Positions 1 to 8,472 are shown, numbered from the stretch's first letter. The stretch: 64,000 nt of DNA from Rheinheimera soli (GCF_021290985.1 NZ_JAJOYU010000015.1:1-64000), one strand, 5' to 3'. Notes: generated by a model not told the origin, from the sequence alone. Numbers and translations are program-made.

Positions 1-159
1 CTAAACATATATCCATCAATTTTGTCGCTTTTTTTATGCATAGATTGAGAGGATTTGAAATTAAAAAACCAAGCCAGCCGATCCCAGTTGGAAAAGATTT
101 TTTGATCCAGGCTGATGAATGATGCGACAGTTATTGTGAGGGGTTGTCGCGTTGAATCA

Positions 160-186
160 AGAGCTGTCACAGGGAATGACAGCTCT
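160..186. repeat. Perfect inverted repeat downstream of the relaxase gene
   Basis: A 10-bp perfect stem (AGAGCTGTCA / TGACAGCTCT) with a 7-base loop sits about 15 bases beyond the relaxase stop codon. It lacks a clear T-run on either side, so it is a weak candidate for a terminator. It could equally be a protein-binding or origin-related hairpin. Bases 1-159 hold no gene I can support. Confidence 0.6.
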
Positions 187-200
187 GTTTAAGGTTACGG

Positions 201-2789
201 TTACTTACACGCTGCAGGTACGTTTTCAAGCTCTTTTGCGTCAACTTGTTGTCTTTCATTGCCATCTAAAGCCAGTTCGACTTGCTCCGGTGTCAAATAT
301 TCACTTGCGAGTTTTGGTCGAAGATTGCGAGACATGCTGTTGGCGATCGCTTTTTCCAATCCAATATGTTTAGGAGCATCTTGAAGTTTTTCGGGAATTT
401 CTGCTTCAAACTCTTGTGCATTCGCGAAAATATGAGCGGCATCTTTGTGTCTTGAACAAGCAACATAGGTGTGCGCTCTGTCCATATTCTGGCTGTAATA
501 AACAAAAACGTTACCTTCAATGGTTAGCCCTTGTGAGCTGTAAACAGTTTGCGCATAAGCTTGGGTAATGAAAACACGCCCCTGATCATTGCAATATGTA
601 GACGTCATGAACTGTGTTTCGAGGCCAGAGTCCAGCCTTACCCGGATCCAAATATCACCGTCATCCATGATTTGTACCTTGGTTACGGTACCCAAATCAC
701 CGTTTGTAAAATTCCGTTTATAGTCGTTTTTAGTGAATCTTACTCGCTCTCCCAAAGAGATTTGAACATCAATATCTCGCTCACTAACAGTCCCTTTTAA
801 TAAGATATTCTCATAACCAAGTGAGCCCTCAGATTGCAGCTTTAATCGCATAGCATTGTTAAGCTCAACAACATCGGTCCAGCTTTGAGCAATTACCATG
901 GCTTGTTTACTCGGGTTAGTTTCTCTAAACAATGTCCAAGCATCTATCATTGCTCGTTTAGCCGACTCTTCATCTGTACAGATGTGAAGCTGATTGTGAG
1001 CTCGATATTGCGCCAAGGCTTTATCTGCATAGCCGTCGCGAAAATCAGCTACAGCTTGCCGATCCCACAAGTTATTTTGTCTGCGTATTGTTTCAACACG
1101 TGTTGTACCAATATCTTTTAACGAAGATAAGTACCTTAAAACACCGCCATGCTCGATGGCGTCAAGTTGCTTGTCTTCTCCGACCAGAATAATTTTGAAG
1201 TTTTGTTCTTTCGCGAAATTCATAAGCTGTTCGAGATACATAGTCCCGACTTGACCAGCTTCATCAATGATTAAGACGTCCCCGGAGGAAATAGGCGGTT
1301 TATCACTATCTAACCAAGCTAAAAGTCGTGCAATGGTATGGGTTTCGATCCCAGCTTCATTTTCAAGATTTTTTGCAGCGGATCTAGCGATAGAAGCTCC
1401 AACGACCTTCCGACCTATTGACTGGTAGATGTCTCTGACACATCGCATTGATGCTGATTTCCCAGCACCTGCCGATCCTTGTAAAATGGCAATCTGTTGA
1501 GTATTACAAACATTTCGAACAGCCGTTCTCTGCTCTTCGCTTAGTCGCAATGTTTGCCTATTAATCCACGCATCAATCAAATCTGATGATAGATGGCACC
1601 AAGATTTAGCAAAGAGTTGCTTAGCATTTGATATGAGCGATTGTTCTGCGTTCAGCATACTTTTTGTTGTGAATATCTGACTATGTCGCCAATCTTTCCC
1701 CAGTTTCACTGAAACATCTGATTGTTGTAACTGCGTCACTATTGCTCGCAGAGAACAGAGCGATTGTTCATTTTCTAATGCTCTAAGCCCCCCAGACACA
1801 AACATATCTTGCGTGCTAAACACTGACTTTGATTCTGTTAATTCATCTGCAAGCGATCCCGCAGTTAACACATCTTTCATTAGTGGCGTTGTGTTTTTCT
1901 GCTGCAGTTGGGCTAAATGCAGCGTTGACCCCGAGAGCCCAAATTCGGATAACTCTTTCTGCCAGGTAGCTAAAAGTTGGCTTCTATTAATATCGCCTTT
2001 AGAGCTTCGGGTACTGAGCGAAGCAATATCTCCAGCAGCAGACGCACGGTTTTTAATCCCTCGGTCTTTCAGTGCATCTATAATTTGTTTTGAGCGTTTT
2101 GAGAAGTGATCACAAATTGACTTAGATATGCAGGAAATGTGAAAAGAGCCGCCATCGGCTTCTGTTTGAAATCCTAGCGTTCGGATTGATTCTGCAAGAC
2201 TGAGGTTGTAGGCCATTCCTGCTGCTTTTTGCCACAACATGATCGTACGTAACTCAAGCGTACCCCACGAACCATCGCTTCTAGGCGCTAAATTTGCCAC
2301 AACTGCATGCGTATGAAGATGCGGATCTAAAGCTCGACTTGTCGAATGTTCAAATAGTGCAACAACCAGCCCTTCTACTTTTTCTCGCTCAACGCCAGCT
2401 TCACCTCGCCTGGTAAAAGCTGCGTATTCTTCAATGAAAGAGATGGCTTGTCGCACAGCATAGTATTGAGCTGCCTGTATATCATGTCGCAACTTTTCAT
2501 CAGCAACGGCCCACAGCAAAGAAACTGACTTTGGCGCATTGAATGTAAGATCAAAACCAGACGTGCGGTGTTGACCTGCATTCTGACACAATGCTGTTTT
2601 CCCGCAGGGCGAATAGCCGCGCAGAAGATTTTTAAATTTGTCACCGACAACTTTGCCTTTTAATTTTAGCAATCTCGCTGCAGAGCCATACCAAATACCG
2701 TCAGGCTCACCACCACTGAGGTAATAATCATCCTTGGCTAACTCGAGATAATACTTACCTTCCCCATGAATTTTAGCGAGTGACATCAT
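201..2789 (-). CDS. MOBF-type conjugative relaxase with C-terminal helicase (TrwC/TraI family)
   Basis: This 862-aa protein nicks the transfer origin, stays attached to the cut strand through a tyrosine and unwinds it for transfer. The N-terminal TrwC relaxase domain covers roughly residues 5-290. It has candidate catalytic tyrosines (Y13/Y14 and Y22/Y23) and the metal-binding histidine motif DPHLHTH at 155-161. The RecD-like helicase part has Walker A GSAGAGKS at about 438-445, Walker B VLIIDEA at about 505-511 and a late VYSSQG motif. The length is a little below TrwC (966 aa). Its ATG overlaps the TGA of the coupling-protein gene (ATGA), so the two are translationally coupled. Family assignment is firm. 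Which plasmid system it could be mobilized by is unknown. Confidence 0.93.
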   Translation of the reverse strand: MMSLAKIHGEGKYYLELAKDDYYLSGGEPDGIWYGSAARLLKLKGKVVGDKFKNLLRGYSPCGKTALCQNAGQHRTSGFDLTFNAPKSVSLLWAVADEKLRHDIQAAQYYAVRQAISFIEEYAAFTRRGEAGVEREKVEGLVVALFEHSTSRALDPHLHTHAVVANLAPRSDGSWGTLELRTIMLWQKAAGMAYNLSLAESIRTLGFQTEADGGSFHISCISKSICDHFSKRSKQIIDALKDRGIKNRASAAGDIASLSTRSSKGDINRSQLLATWQKELSEFGLSGSTLHLAQLQQKNTTPLMKDVLTAGSLADELTESKSVFSTQDMFVSGGLRALENEQSLCSLRAIVTQLQQSDVSVKLGKDWRHSQIFTTKSMLNAEQSLISNAKQLFAKSWCHLSSDLIDAWINRQTLRLSEEQRTAVRNVCNTQQIAILQGSAGAGKSASMRCVRDIYQSIGRKVVGASIARSAAKNLENEAGIETHTIARLLAWLDSDKPPISSGDVLIIDEAGQVGTMYLEQLMNFAKEQNFKIILVGEDKQLDAIEHGGVLRYLSSLKDIGTTRVETIRRQNNLWDRQAVADFRDGYADKALAQYRAHNQLHICTDEESAKRAMIDAWTLFRETNPSKQAMVIAQSWTDVVELNNAMRLKLQSEGSLGYENILLKGTVSERDIDVQISLGERVRFTKNDYKRNFTNGDLGTVTKVQIMDDGDIWIRVRLDSGLETQFMTSTYCNDQGRVFITQAYAQTVYSSQGLTIEGNVFVYYSQNMDRAHTYVACSRHKDAAHIFANAQEFEAEIPEKLQDAPKHIGLEKAIANSMSRNLRPKLASEYLTPEQVELALDGNERQQVDAKELENVPAACK

Positions 2790-4456
2790 TCAGTGGATCT
2801 CCTGTTAAGACGATTAGCTTTGTTGGGTGTGGCAGGTACAATGGGAGCCTTCTTTTTCACAACCGCGTCAGCAATTTTTTGTAGCTGCGTGATGGGCCAA
2901 TGAAGTTGATACACAGCATCTACGCCGCCGATAAAGAGGAAACCTTCGATGCCATATTTAAATGAAGGGGGCGGTAAGTGAACAATGTTTTCAGCGCTAA
3001 CAACCGGGATATGTTCTTGATGCAAGGAATAACTCGCTTCCCCTTTTTCGTTAGTTGATTTTGTTCGATACTCCACCCGCCTCTGCCCCATTCCCTTCGA
3101 TGCCTTTTCTGCCGAATCACCGGTTGGGGCGAGTTTGAACGTTACAACAATGTTGAATAAACCCAACACTGTATTGGCATCATCTTTCCCATAGATCGAA
3201 TCAAGTTGAGATAAAAGCTGAACCCCAGCTATTGCTCTGCAGCCTTTAGACCGCCCTAGCGCTAACCAACGCTCGAGACTTTTAGACTTGTTTAGTGTTG
3301 AAAGCTCATCAATCACAAGCCAAATGTCATTGTTTGTTACATCAGGGCCGGATAATACATAACTGCTGAGGACAGCCATTAATGCTGTGATCAGGGCAGA
3401 ACTCATTAGTGGAGCTGTAAGATCTCCCTGAATAATCAAGGTTTTCTCTTCCTTACTGCTCAGCCATTTCTGCACTGAAAAGGTTGCACCACTGCTTTGG
3501 TCAATAGTCTTGATCCAGGCTAACTGTGCTGCAACTACGGCTCGGATTGAGGCTGTGGTCTTATCATCAGCCTGAATTAATGTCGCGGCTTGGGGATGAT
3601 GCTTTTGTAAAAAGTATGCAAGTTCTTTATCTTCAGAAAACAAGCGCTTTGCTAACTCAGCCCAGGACCAGTCTTCTTTTTCTTTAATCAATCCGGCAAT
3701 AACACCGATCACAACGAGACGTGCTGAATCTGTCCAAAAGGAGTCTGATATTGAACTGGAAGAAATCACAGCTTCAGCGAAAACCTCTGCTAATCCGATA
3801 TTGGTGATGTCCATCCCGAGGCACCAATGGACGCTTCGCTCGTCTTTTGGACTTAATAGCAAACTGTTTTCATCTAGAAATAATTCTGTGTATTCACCTT
3901 TAATGTCGTAAATAACAACCCGGTCTAAACGGCTGATTAACTGACTTATTAGCCACTTTATCAAGTTTGACTTACCCGAACCTTGCATGCCCCAGATCAG
4001 AATATTTCCCAACTCATACGACATTGGTAGCCATATCTTCTGATGCATGCGAAGTCCTTTTTTGCGATCAAATTTTGTTTTCTTCGCAAAATGTTTTTCA
4101 GCGTTTTTGTATTTGAGAAGCACCGGGCCTGCTAAATGTGTGTTTGGCGAGTTGTCGAAATTACGAATTCTGAACCACCAGACAAGCGCCACACTAACCG
4201 CTACGCTGCCTAACAATGACAAGACTACAACGGCAGTTAACTCAGTTGATATTGGAAATTCGTTGTTAAAATGTGCTTGGGTTCGAGTCAGTAAAGACCA
4301 GACTAAAACGGCAAAGTAACTGAATGCTTCAGCTACGTCAGACTTGAGATCGTTTAAAATGACTAGTACTGCCGTCGTGATTGAAAACATGTAGAAGCTG
4401 AACATTGCAATGACTTTGCAATGTTCTCGCCACATGGCCCCATGCTGAGAGGTCAT
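2786..4456 (-). CDS. Type IV coupling protein, TraD/TrwB family
   Basis: This 556-aa inner-membrane ATPase would link the relaxase-DNA complex to a secretion channel. The first 95 residues hold two or three hydrophobic segments (about 15-35, 43-57 and 73-95). An ATPase domain follows, with Walker A GMQGSGKS at about 156-163 and Walker B IWLVIDEL at about 378-385. A motif typical of TraD_N/TrwB ATPases (ALGRSKGCRAIAGVQ) lies after it. It overlaps the upstream small gene and the downstream relaxase gene by 4 bases each, forming one tight operon. A T4CP next to a MOBF relaxase without mating-channel genes is typical of mobilizable elements that borrow a helper's channel. Confidence 0.92.
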   Translation of the reverse strand: MTSQHGAMWREHCKVIAMFSFYMFSITTAVLVILNDLKSDVAEAFSYFAVLVWSLLTRTQAHFNNEFPISTELTAVVVLSLLGSVAVSVALVWWFRIRNFDNSPNTHLAGPVLLKYKNAEKHFAKKTKFDRKKGLRMHQKIWLPMSYELGNILIWGMQGSGKSNLIKWLISQLISRLDRVVIYDIKGEYTELFLDENSLLLSPKDERSVHWCLGMDITNIGLAEVFAEAVISSSSISDSFWTDSARLVVIGVIAGLIKEKEDWSWAELAKRLFSEDKELAYFLQKHHPQAATLIQADDKTTASIRAVVAAQLAWIKTIDQSSGATFSVQKWLSSKEEKTLIIQGDLTAPLMSSALITALMAVLSSYVLSGPDVTNNDIWLVIDELSTLNKSKSLERWLALGRSKGCRAIAGVQLLSQLDSIYGKDDANTVLGLFNIVVTFKLAPTGDSAEKASKGMGQRRVEYRTKSTNEKGEASYSLHQEHIPVVSAENIVHLPPPSFKYGIEGFLFIGGVDAVYQLHWPITQLQKIADAVVKKKAPIVPATPNKANRLNRRSTE

Positions 4457-4743
4457 TTAATCTTTCTCTTTAACTGAGCTTCAATTAACGCTCGGGCATT
4501 TTCTTTCTCATCCGGGTTTAATCCAGCGACCACAGATGTGATAGTAAACATGTGACTAGTTAAAATGTTGACTACGCTTGAGAGCATGTCTTTTAACTCA
4601 ATCTGTTGTTCAGCTAGCTGAATTCGCTGACGAGCAATATCAGCTACCGTCGTCCCTCTTTTTTCAGCATCTAGCACTAAGCGTTGATGATCAGCGAGCG
4701 GCATTCTGAGACTGATTTGCTGAGTTGAATGTTTGTTATTCAT
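4453..4743 (-). CDS. Small ribbon-helix-helix-type mobilization accessory protein
   Basis: This 96-aa protein opens with a pattern typical of ribbon-helix-helix DNA-binding proteins (QQISLRMPLADHQRLVLDAE, then a helix rich in A/R). Its C-terminal half is helical. It starts the operon relaxase-T4CP-accessory, the position held by TrwA/MobC/TraY-type proteins that bind oriT, help the relaxase and repress their own promoter. The assignment to that role rests on position, size and the N-terminal pattern. A perfect GGTTTC-AAC-GAAACC palindrome lies just upstream of its Shine-Dalgarno (CCAGGA) and would be a natural operator. No more specific family is recognised. Confidence 0.7.
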   Translation of the reverse strand: MNNKHSTQQISLRMPLADHQRLVLDAEKRGTTVADIARQRIQLAEQQIELKDMLSSVVNILTSHMFTITSVVAGLNPDEKENARALIEAQLKRKIK

Positions 4744-4754
4744 AATTTGTTCCT

Positions 4755-4801
4755 GGTTTCGTTGAAACCCTAGGAAAAAAAAGGGGTTTCATCGTGGTTT
4801 C
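4755..4801. promoter_or_regulatory. Cluster of GGTTTC hexamers, candidate operator or oriT protein-binding site
   Basis: Four copies of GGTTTC occur in 47 bases: 4755-4760 (+), 4764-4769 (inverted), 4785-4790 (+) and 4796-4801 (+). The first two form a perfect palindrome with a 3-base spacer, just upstream of the ribosome-binding site of the ribbon-helix-helix gene. Such proteins bind short repeated half-sites, so this is a likely autoregulatory operator and possibly part of oriT. The function is inferred from arrangement only. Confidence 0.5.
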
Positions 4802-4881
4802 CTTTGAATTGGTTTTGCGGCCAAATTCACTCTGAGTATTGATTGCCAGCGTCTTTCAACTGAATTTGTGCTGTTCTTAAA

Positions 4882-4896
4882 TGCACCGAAGGTGCA
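4882..4896. repeat. Inverted repeat between the recombinase and mobilization operon
   Basis: TGCACC-GAA-GGTGCA is a perfect 6-bp palindrome, followed on the plus strand by GGTGTGTAAG. On the minus strand the hairpin is followed only by TTTAAG, so it would be a weak terminator for the recombinase ending at 4924. Its position in the gap upstream of the mobilization operon also makes it a candidate oriT hairpin next to a nick region. Neither role can be decided from the sequence alone. Confidence 0.4.
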
Positions 4897-4923
4897 GGTG
4901 TGTAAGACAATTTTTTAGTCGAA

Positions 4924-6486
4924 TTAAGTACCGCTTCCATACTCGAGAAGCTCGATAGTATCTCGCAGCGCTTCAAGGGATATGCAGACTCTGCCACCGT
5001 AAATACCCCACGTCACCTCATCGTCTGGGTAATGACCTAACAACGATTTCACTATGTACCCATTAGCGCCTTTTTCTTTAAACATCGAAATAACAGTGTG
5101 TCGGCAACAATAAAGATCGAGTAAAGTGGAAAACTTGAGTTCAGCACTCTTATCAAATCCCATTTTTACCATCGCTGTTCTGTTGAACCATTTACTGATG
5201 GTATCAAGCGCCTTAGCCCTCTCCTGAAAATCATTTTTTGGGTAAAGCTCTGGGAACACAACCGTTTCACCTCTAGTGCGCATGAGGTTGACATGCTCCA
5301 AGAATCCCATCGCTTTTAATTTGCTGTGAATGGGTATAAATCGACGACTGTTTATAGATTTTCCGCGTTGGTCTATCAGTGAAATAAAATCAATGCCTCT
5401 TCTATTGCGTATTTGAATCACACGTAAGCTCACAATTTCAATCGGCCGCATTCCCGTATATAGGCATAGCAACGGGACCCACTTTGCTGCCAACCTGAAG
5501 TACTTTGCTTCTCTTGGGTCAGATGGCTGGTAATTGACAATCTTCGCAATTTCATCCGCAACATACGAACGCCGGGTAAGTGAATAGCTAGATGCTTTTG
5601 GTAGCGCTGCGAGCCCGAAAGGATTGTTTAGCTGATATCGCTCGCGCTTGATTAACCAAGCAAAGAAAAAGTGACAGTTACTAATAAATTTGTTAATCGT
5701 CTTGGGTTTGAGTGTGCAAATTAAATCTTCATCTGTGCCGTTTGGAATCCAGCGAGGCCGCCCATTCGATGTCGACTTCAAGTGATTTATAAAGATGTCG
5801 GCTTGAGAAGTTGAGAATTCAGGAACGAGAAATTTTGGACCAAACAATCTAACTAATCGCTTAAAAGACAACTCATATTGAGCTCTTGCTGTGCCTAATG
5901 TGTGGACACTAAGAAATTCATCAATACAAACTTGCAATTGAAGCTGCTCGTTATCTTTTCGATATTGTTCACGCTCAATGCTACGTGATTGATTTAAAAA
6001 TTCTTTGAGCATTTTTAGAGCGTGATAGAGCTCATCTAATTCAGTCTCACTAAGACTGCGTTCAATTTTTAGTGTTCCTGCTCGAAACTCACGAAATTCT
6101 CGACCTATTTTTTGAAGCTCCGCAATTAACGACTGTTGCATCAACGCATCATCTAACCAAGGCGAGTAGTTAAGATCCTGCAAAGCAGAGTCTGCGGCAA
6201 ATGCAGCAATTACAGAGGCGGAAATGGAATGATGTTTTTCAGGTATTTCTTGAAAAGAATAGTGCTTCTTCCAAATCCCGACTGGGACATGACGAAAAGA
6301 CTCTAACAATTCATGATTAAAAACACCTTCATGCATTGCTTGCTTTACAAGAAAAATTATTCGCTCAAATGTATTTCGTAGATATCGATGAACATCTGCT
6401 TCAAAAGATTTCGCACTAAGCGACAGACGTCGCTTACCCATAAGATTCGAAAACTTACAAACAGAAGACACAGGGTTAATATTCAT
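4924..6486 (-). CDS. Tyrosine recombinase/integrase, second of a tandem pair
   Basis: This is a 520-aa phage-integrase-fold protein. The C-terminal catalytic domain (about 320-510) shows the first arginine in TGMRPIE, then CCRHT, LLGH and the nucleophile tyrosine in TWGIYGG. The usual HxxR box reads Y-C-C-R, so the first histidine is replaced by tyrosine. The partner recombinase at 6702 keeps H-S-C-R. The C-terminal part is clearly related to that neighbour (TWGIYGG vs TWGVYSG, then a similar helix). The ATG at 6486 has an AGG-type site 5 bases upstream. It probably acts with the neighbouring integrase in moving the element. Whether it is catalytically active is open. Confidence 0.88.
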   Translation of the reverse strand: MNINPVSSVCKFSNLMGKRRLSLSAKSFEADVHRYLRNTFERIIFLVKQAMHEGVFNHELLESFRHVPVGIWKKHYSFQEIPEKHHSISASVIAAFAADSALQDLNYSPWLDDALMQQSLIAELQKIGREFREFRAGTLKIERSLSETELDELYHALKMLKEFLNQSRSIEREQYRKDNEQLQLQVCIDEFLSVHTLGTARAQYELSFKRLVRLFGPKFLVPEFSTSQADIFINHLKSTSNGRPRWIPNGTDEDLICTLKPKTINKFISNCHFFFAWLIKRERYQLNNPFGLAALPKASSYSLTRRSYVADEIAKIVNYQPSDPREAKYFRLAAKWVPLLCLYTGMRPIEIVSLRVIQIRNRRGIDFISLIDQRGKSINSRRFIPIHSKLKAMGFLEHVNLMRTRGETVVFPELYPKNDFQERAKALDTISKWFNRTAMVKMGFDKSAELKFSTLLDLYCCRHTVISMFKEKGANGYIVKSLLGHYPDDEVTWGIYGGRVCISLEALRDTIELLEYGSGT

Positions 6487-6701
6487 ACAGCCTCACTCCA
6501 AACAACTTGAAACTGACCCGTCAATCAGGCAATCAAACAACTGACTGCAACGAAATTAAATCACATCAAAAAATCCTCGTAAATATATTTTTTTCTTTAT
6601 TTTCAATAACTTATAGTGCGCACATGGATTTTTACATGCAGTTTTTGTTACAAAACAACTGTTTAACAACAAGACTCAAGCATAAAAATATTTTCAATTT
6701 A
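6487..6701. other. AT-rich gap between the two recombinase genes
   Basis: These 215 bases hold no convincing gene. A near-palindrome TTTTGTTACAAAA and a nearby AACTGTTTAACAAC run are visible around 6646-6675. They could be recombinase-arm or regulator binding sites, but nothing in the sequence proves it. I see no clear -35/-10 pair for the downstream recombinase gene. Confidence 0.4.
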
Positions 6702-8261
6702 TCAGTAATCAAGCGCCTCAATAGCCGCTTTTAGCGCCGCAAGTTTTGTGGATACTTGTCCGGAATAGACTCCCCAGGTGATGTCGCCATCAAGCTCATG
6801 CCCTAAAATTTGCTTGGCTAAATACGCCGGGACGCCATGAAATTTGAATCGGGATGCAACGGTATGACGACAACTATGAAAGTCTACTAACCACCAATTT
6901 GCTCTCTCTTCCTGTTTGTCTATGCCAATCGCATCAAGTAAGGTCCGATTGAACCACTTCCCTACAGGTGTGCCAGGGCCGTCTCGCTTGGTGAGGGCCT
7001 GTTCAGACTGAAGCTCAGGGAAAAGGAACTGCTCGCCCTTCCCCGTCTGGCTATCGACAAAATCAATAAATCCCATATCAATCAGACGACTATGGATTGG
7101 GATCAACCGACTGGCATTGTCTGTTTTCAATCTATAGCTACTCAGATCAAAAAACCAAATACCTTCATCAAAACGCACATCTCGAAGGCGAATACCGGCT
7201 ATTTCGTCTAAGCGCATGCCGCTGAATAATGAAATGCTTGGCAACCACTTCGCTGCATCTCTAAAGTAAGCCGCTTCTAGCTTATGGCGCGGCTTGTAAT
7301 TTAAAATTGCGTTTATTTCATTCAACTCAAAAGGGCGTCGCTTAAGCTGATGCTTTGACTCTAATTTGAGTAAACAGCCCACAAAAGGATTTGATGATAG
7401 GAGGCGCCGTTGTTTGACCAGCCAGTCTGTGAAAGTGAGCATATTGGTCAGGTATTTATTGACGGATTTCACGGATAGGATGGCGTCCGAGCCATCTGCA
7501 TTTTTCCGTCCAGACGACATGCAAAGGACGGCATGTTTCACTTTTTGCGCCTGATCATGATCAAGCGCGACCACTGAAAACTCTCTTCCCAGAACGGCAA
7601 CTAATGTATCGAGTGATTTTGTATACTGCTGCTGGGCACTGGCACCAATCTCACGGAATTTGCTGCTGCAAAACTCCTGGACAAGCTGCTCTAAACCTAA
7701 CTCTTTGCGTTGTGTTGAGGGTGGGCTGTTGTGACTAGCGATTGAGTACTTTTCCTGCCCTTCTCGACTTGGGTTAGTCGTGAGCTCCGAGAACTTAGCC
7801 GCAGCTGAGGATTTTTCAATCAGAGCATACAGCGACTGAAGCTGCTGCATAATGAGTTCTTGCTGGGAAATGGATACATGTTGTCGCGGCTCTTGGGCGT
7901 CAACGCTCCCTGAGGGAAGTGTTAGCGATCCAAAGCCACTGTCCAGCAGTTGGTTCGCCTCGTCCAACATACTGGCATAGACGCGTTTAACCGCATTCTT
8001 CAGACTCAGTTGCCAAAGCGCCTCAACGACGTTTACCTGTGTGCTGTCTTGAACGTAGTGCGCTGTGAAGAGACTCAGTCGCTGCAAGATAAACCGACTG
8101 AGCCAGAGTGCCCTGTCGAGATCTGCGGTTCCAAGTGACGCTACAAAGTGACCACCACCGATCTGCGCGTTTGCTCGTCTTCCAAAGTAAGTCCAGCGTA
8201 CCCGAAAATAATAGCTCTGAGAGCCTTTGACTTGATAAAGATAAGAATGATGTGCGCGCAT
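6702..8261 (-). CDS. Tyrosine recombinase/integrase next to tRNA-Ser
   Basis: This 519-aa integrase is the likely enzyme for integration into tRNA-Ser. The N-terminus (YYFRVRWTYFGRR, then SLGTADLDRA) resembles the arm region common in large site-specific integrases. The C-terminal catalytic domain has SGMRLDE (Arg I), the full box HSCRH, ILGH and the tyrosine nucleophile in WGVYSGQ. I chose the ATG at 8261 because CGGAGG lies 7 bases before it. An upstream in-frame ATG at 8303 falls inside the tRNA-Ser terminator. It reads away from the tRNA, as expected for an integrase at the attachment-site end of an element. Confidence 0.93.
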   Translation of the reverse strand: MRAHHSYLYQVKGSQSYYFRVRWTYFGRRANAQIGGGHFVASLGTADLDRALWLSRFILQRLSLFTAHYVQDSTQVNVVEALWQLSLKNAVKRVYASMLDEANQLLDSGFGSLTLPSGSVDAQEPRQHVSISQQELIMQQLQSLYALIEKSSAAAKFSELTTNPSREGQEKYSIASHNSPPSTQRKELGLEQLVQEFCSSKFREIGASAQQQYTKSLDTLVAVLGREFSVVALDHDQAQKVKHAVLCMSSGRKNADGSDAILSVKSVNKYLTNMLTFTDWLVKQRRLLSSNPFVGCLLKLESKHQLKRRPFELNEINAILNYKPRHKLEAAYFRDAAKWLPSISLFSGMRLDEIAGIRLRDVRFDEGIWFFDLSSYRLKTDNASRLIPIHSRLIDMGFIDFVDSQTGKGEQFLFPELQSEQALTKRDGPGTPVGKWFNRTLLDAIGIDKQEERANWWLVDFHSCRHTVASRFKFHGVPAYLAKQILGHELDGDITWGVYSGQVSTKLAALKAAIEALDY

Positions 8262-8301
8262 GCCCCTGCCTCCGAGTCTGTGGCAAAGGGTTGTGGCAAA
8301 C

Positions 8302-8350
8302 AAAAAACCCCACGATGCTACTGGAAAATATCCAATAAAATCATGGGGTT
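8302..8350 (-). terminator. Rho-independent terminator after tRNA-Ser
   Basis: On the minus strand the 3' flank of tRNA-Ser reads AACCCCATGAT, a 23-base loop, then ATCGTGGGGTT running into TTTTTT. All 11 stem positions pair, counting one G-U. It lies 8 bases beyond the tRNA CCA end and 40 bases before the integrase start. Confidence 0.75.
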
Positions 8351-8357
8351 AATGAAT

Positions 8358-8447
8358 TGGCGGAGAGAGAGGGATTCGAACCCTCGTTAGGGATTAACCT
8401 AAACACACTTTCCAGGCGTGCGCCTTCAGCCACTCAGCCATCTCTCC
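8358..8447 (-). tRNA. tRNA-Ser(GGA)
   Basis: This is a 90-nt class II tRNA with a 7-bp acceptor stem GGAGAGA/TCTCTCC and an encoded CCA. The anticodon loop CTGGAAA is closed by a CACGC/GTGTG stem, and there is a long variable arm and a T-loop GTTCGAATC. The anticodon GGA reads UCU/UCC serine codons. Its 3' end borders the mobile element and is the presumed integration target; the gene remains intact. Confidence 0.95.
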
Positions 8448-8472
8448 GAGGCTTGCTACAGCAAGCGCGGCT

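Larger units (their letters stand above)
1..8357. mobile_element. One end of an integrated mobilizable element (IME/ICE) at tRNA-Ser
   Basis: The stretch between the window start and the 3' end of tRNA-Ser(GGA) holds only mobility genes, all on the minus strand: two tyrosine recombinases, a ribbon-helix-helix-type protein, a coupling protein and a MOBF relaxase. A tyrosine recombinase that starts next to a tRNA 3' end and reads away from it is the classic layout of an element integrated into that tRNA gene. The other end, and any duplicated tRNA 3' fragment (attL/attR partner), lies left of base 1 and is not seen. No mating-pair-formation gene is visible, so a mobilizable rather than self-transmissible element is my inference. 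The exact junction at 8358 is also inferred. Confidence 0.8.

Noticed and set aside
8148-8390. 80-codon plus-strand frame across the integrase start and tRNA-Ser
   Set aside because: It runs antisense through a tRNA and a terminator, without ribosome site or family features.
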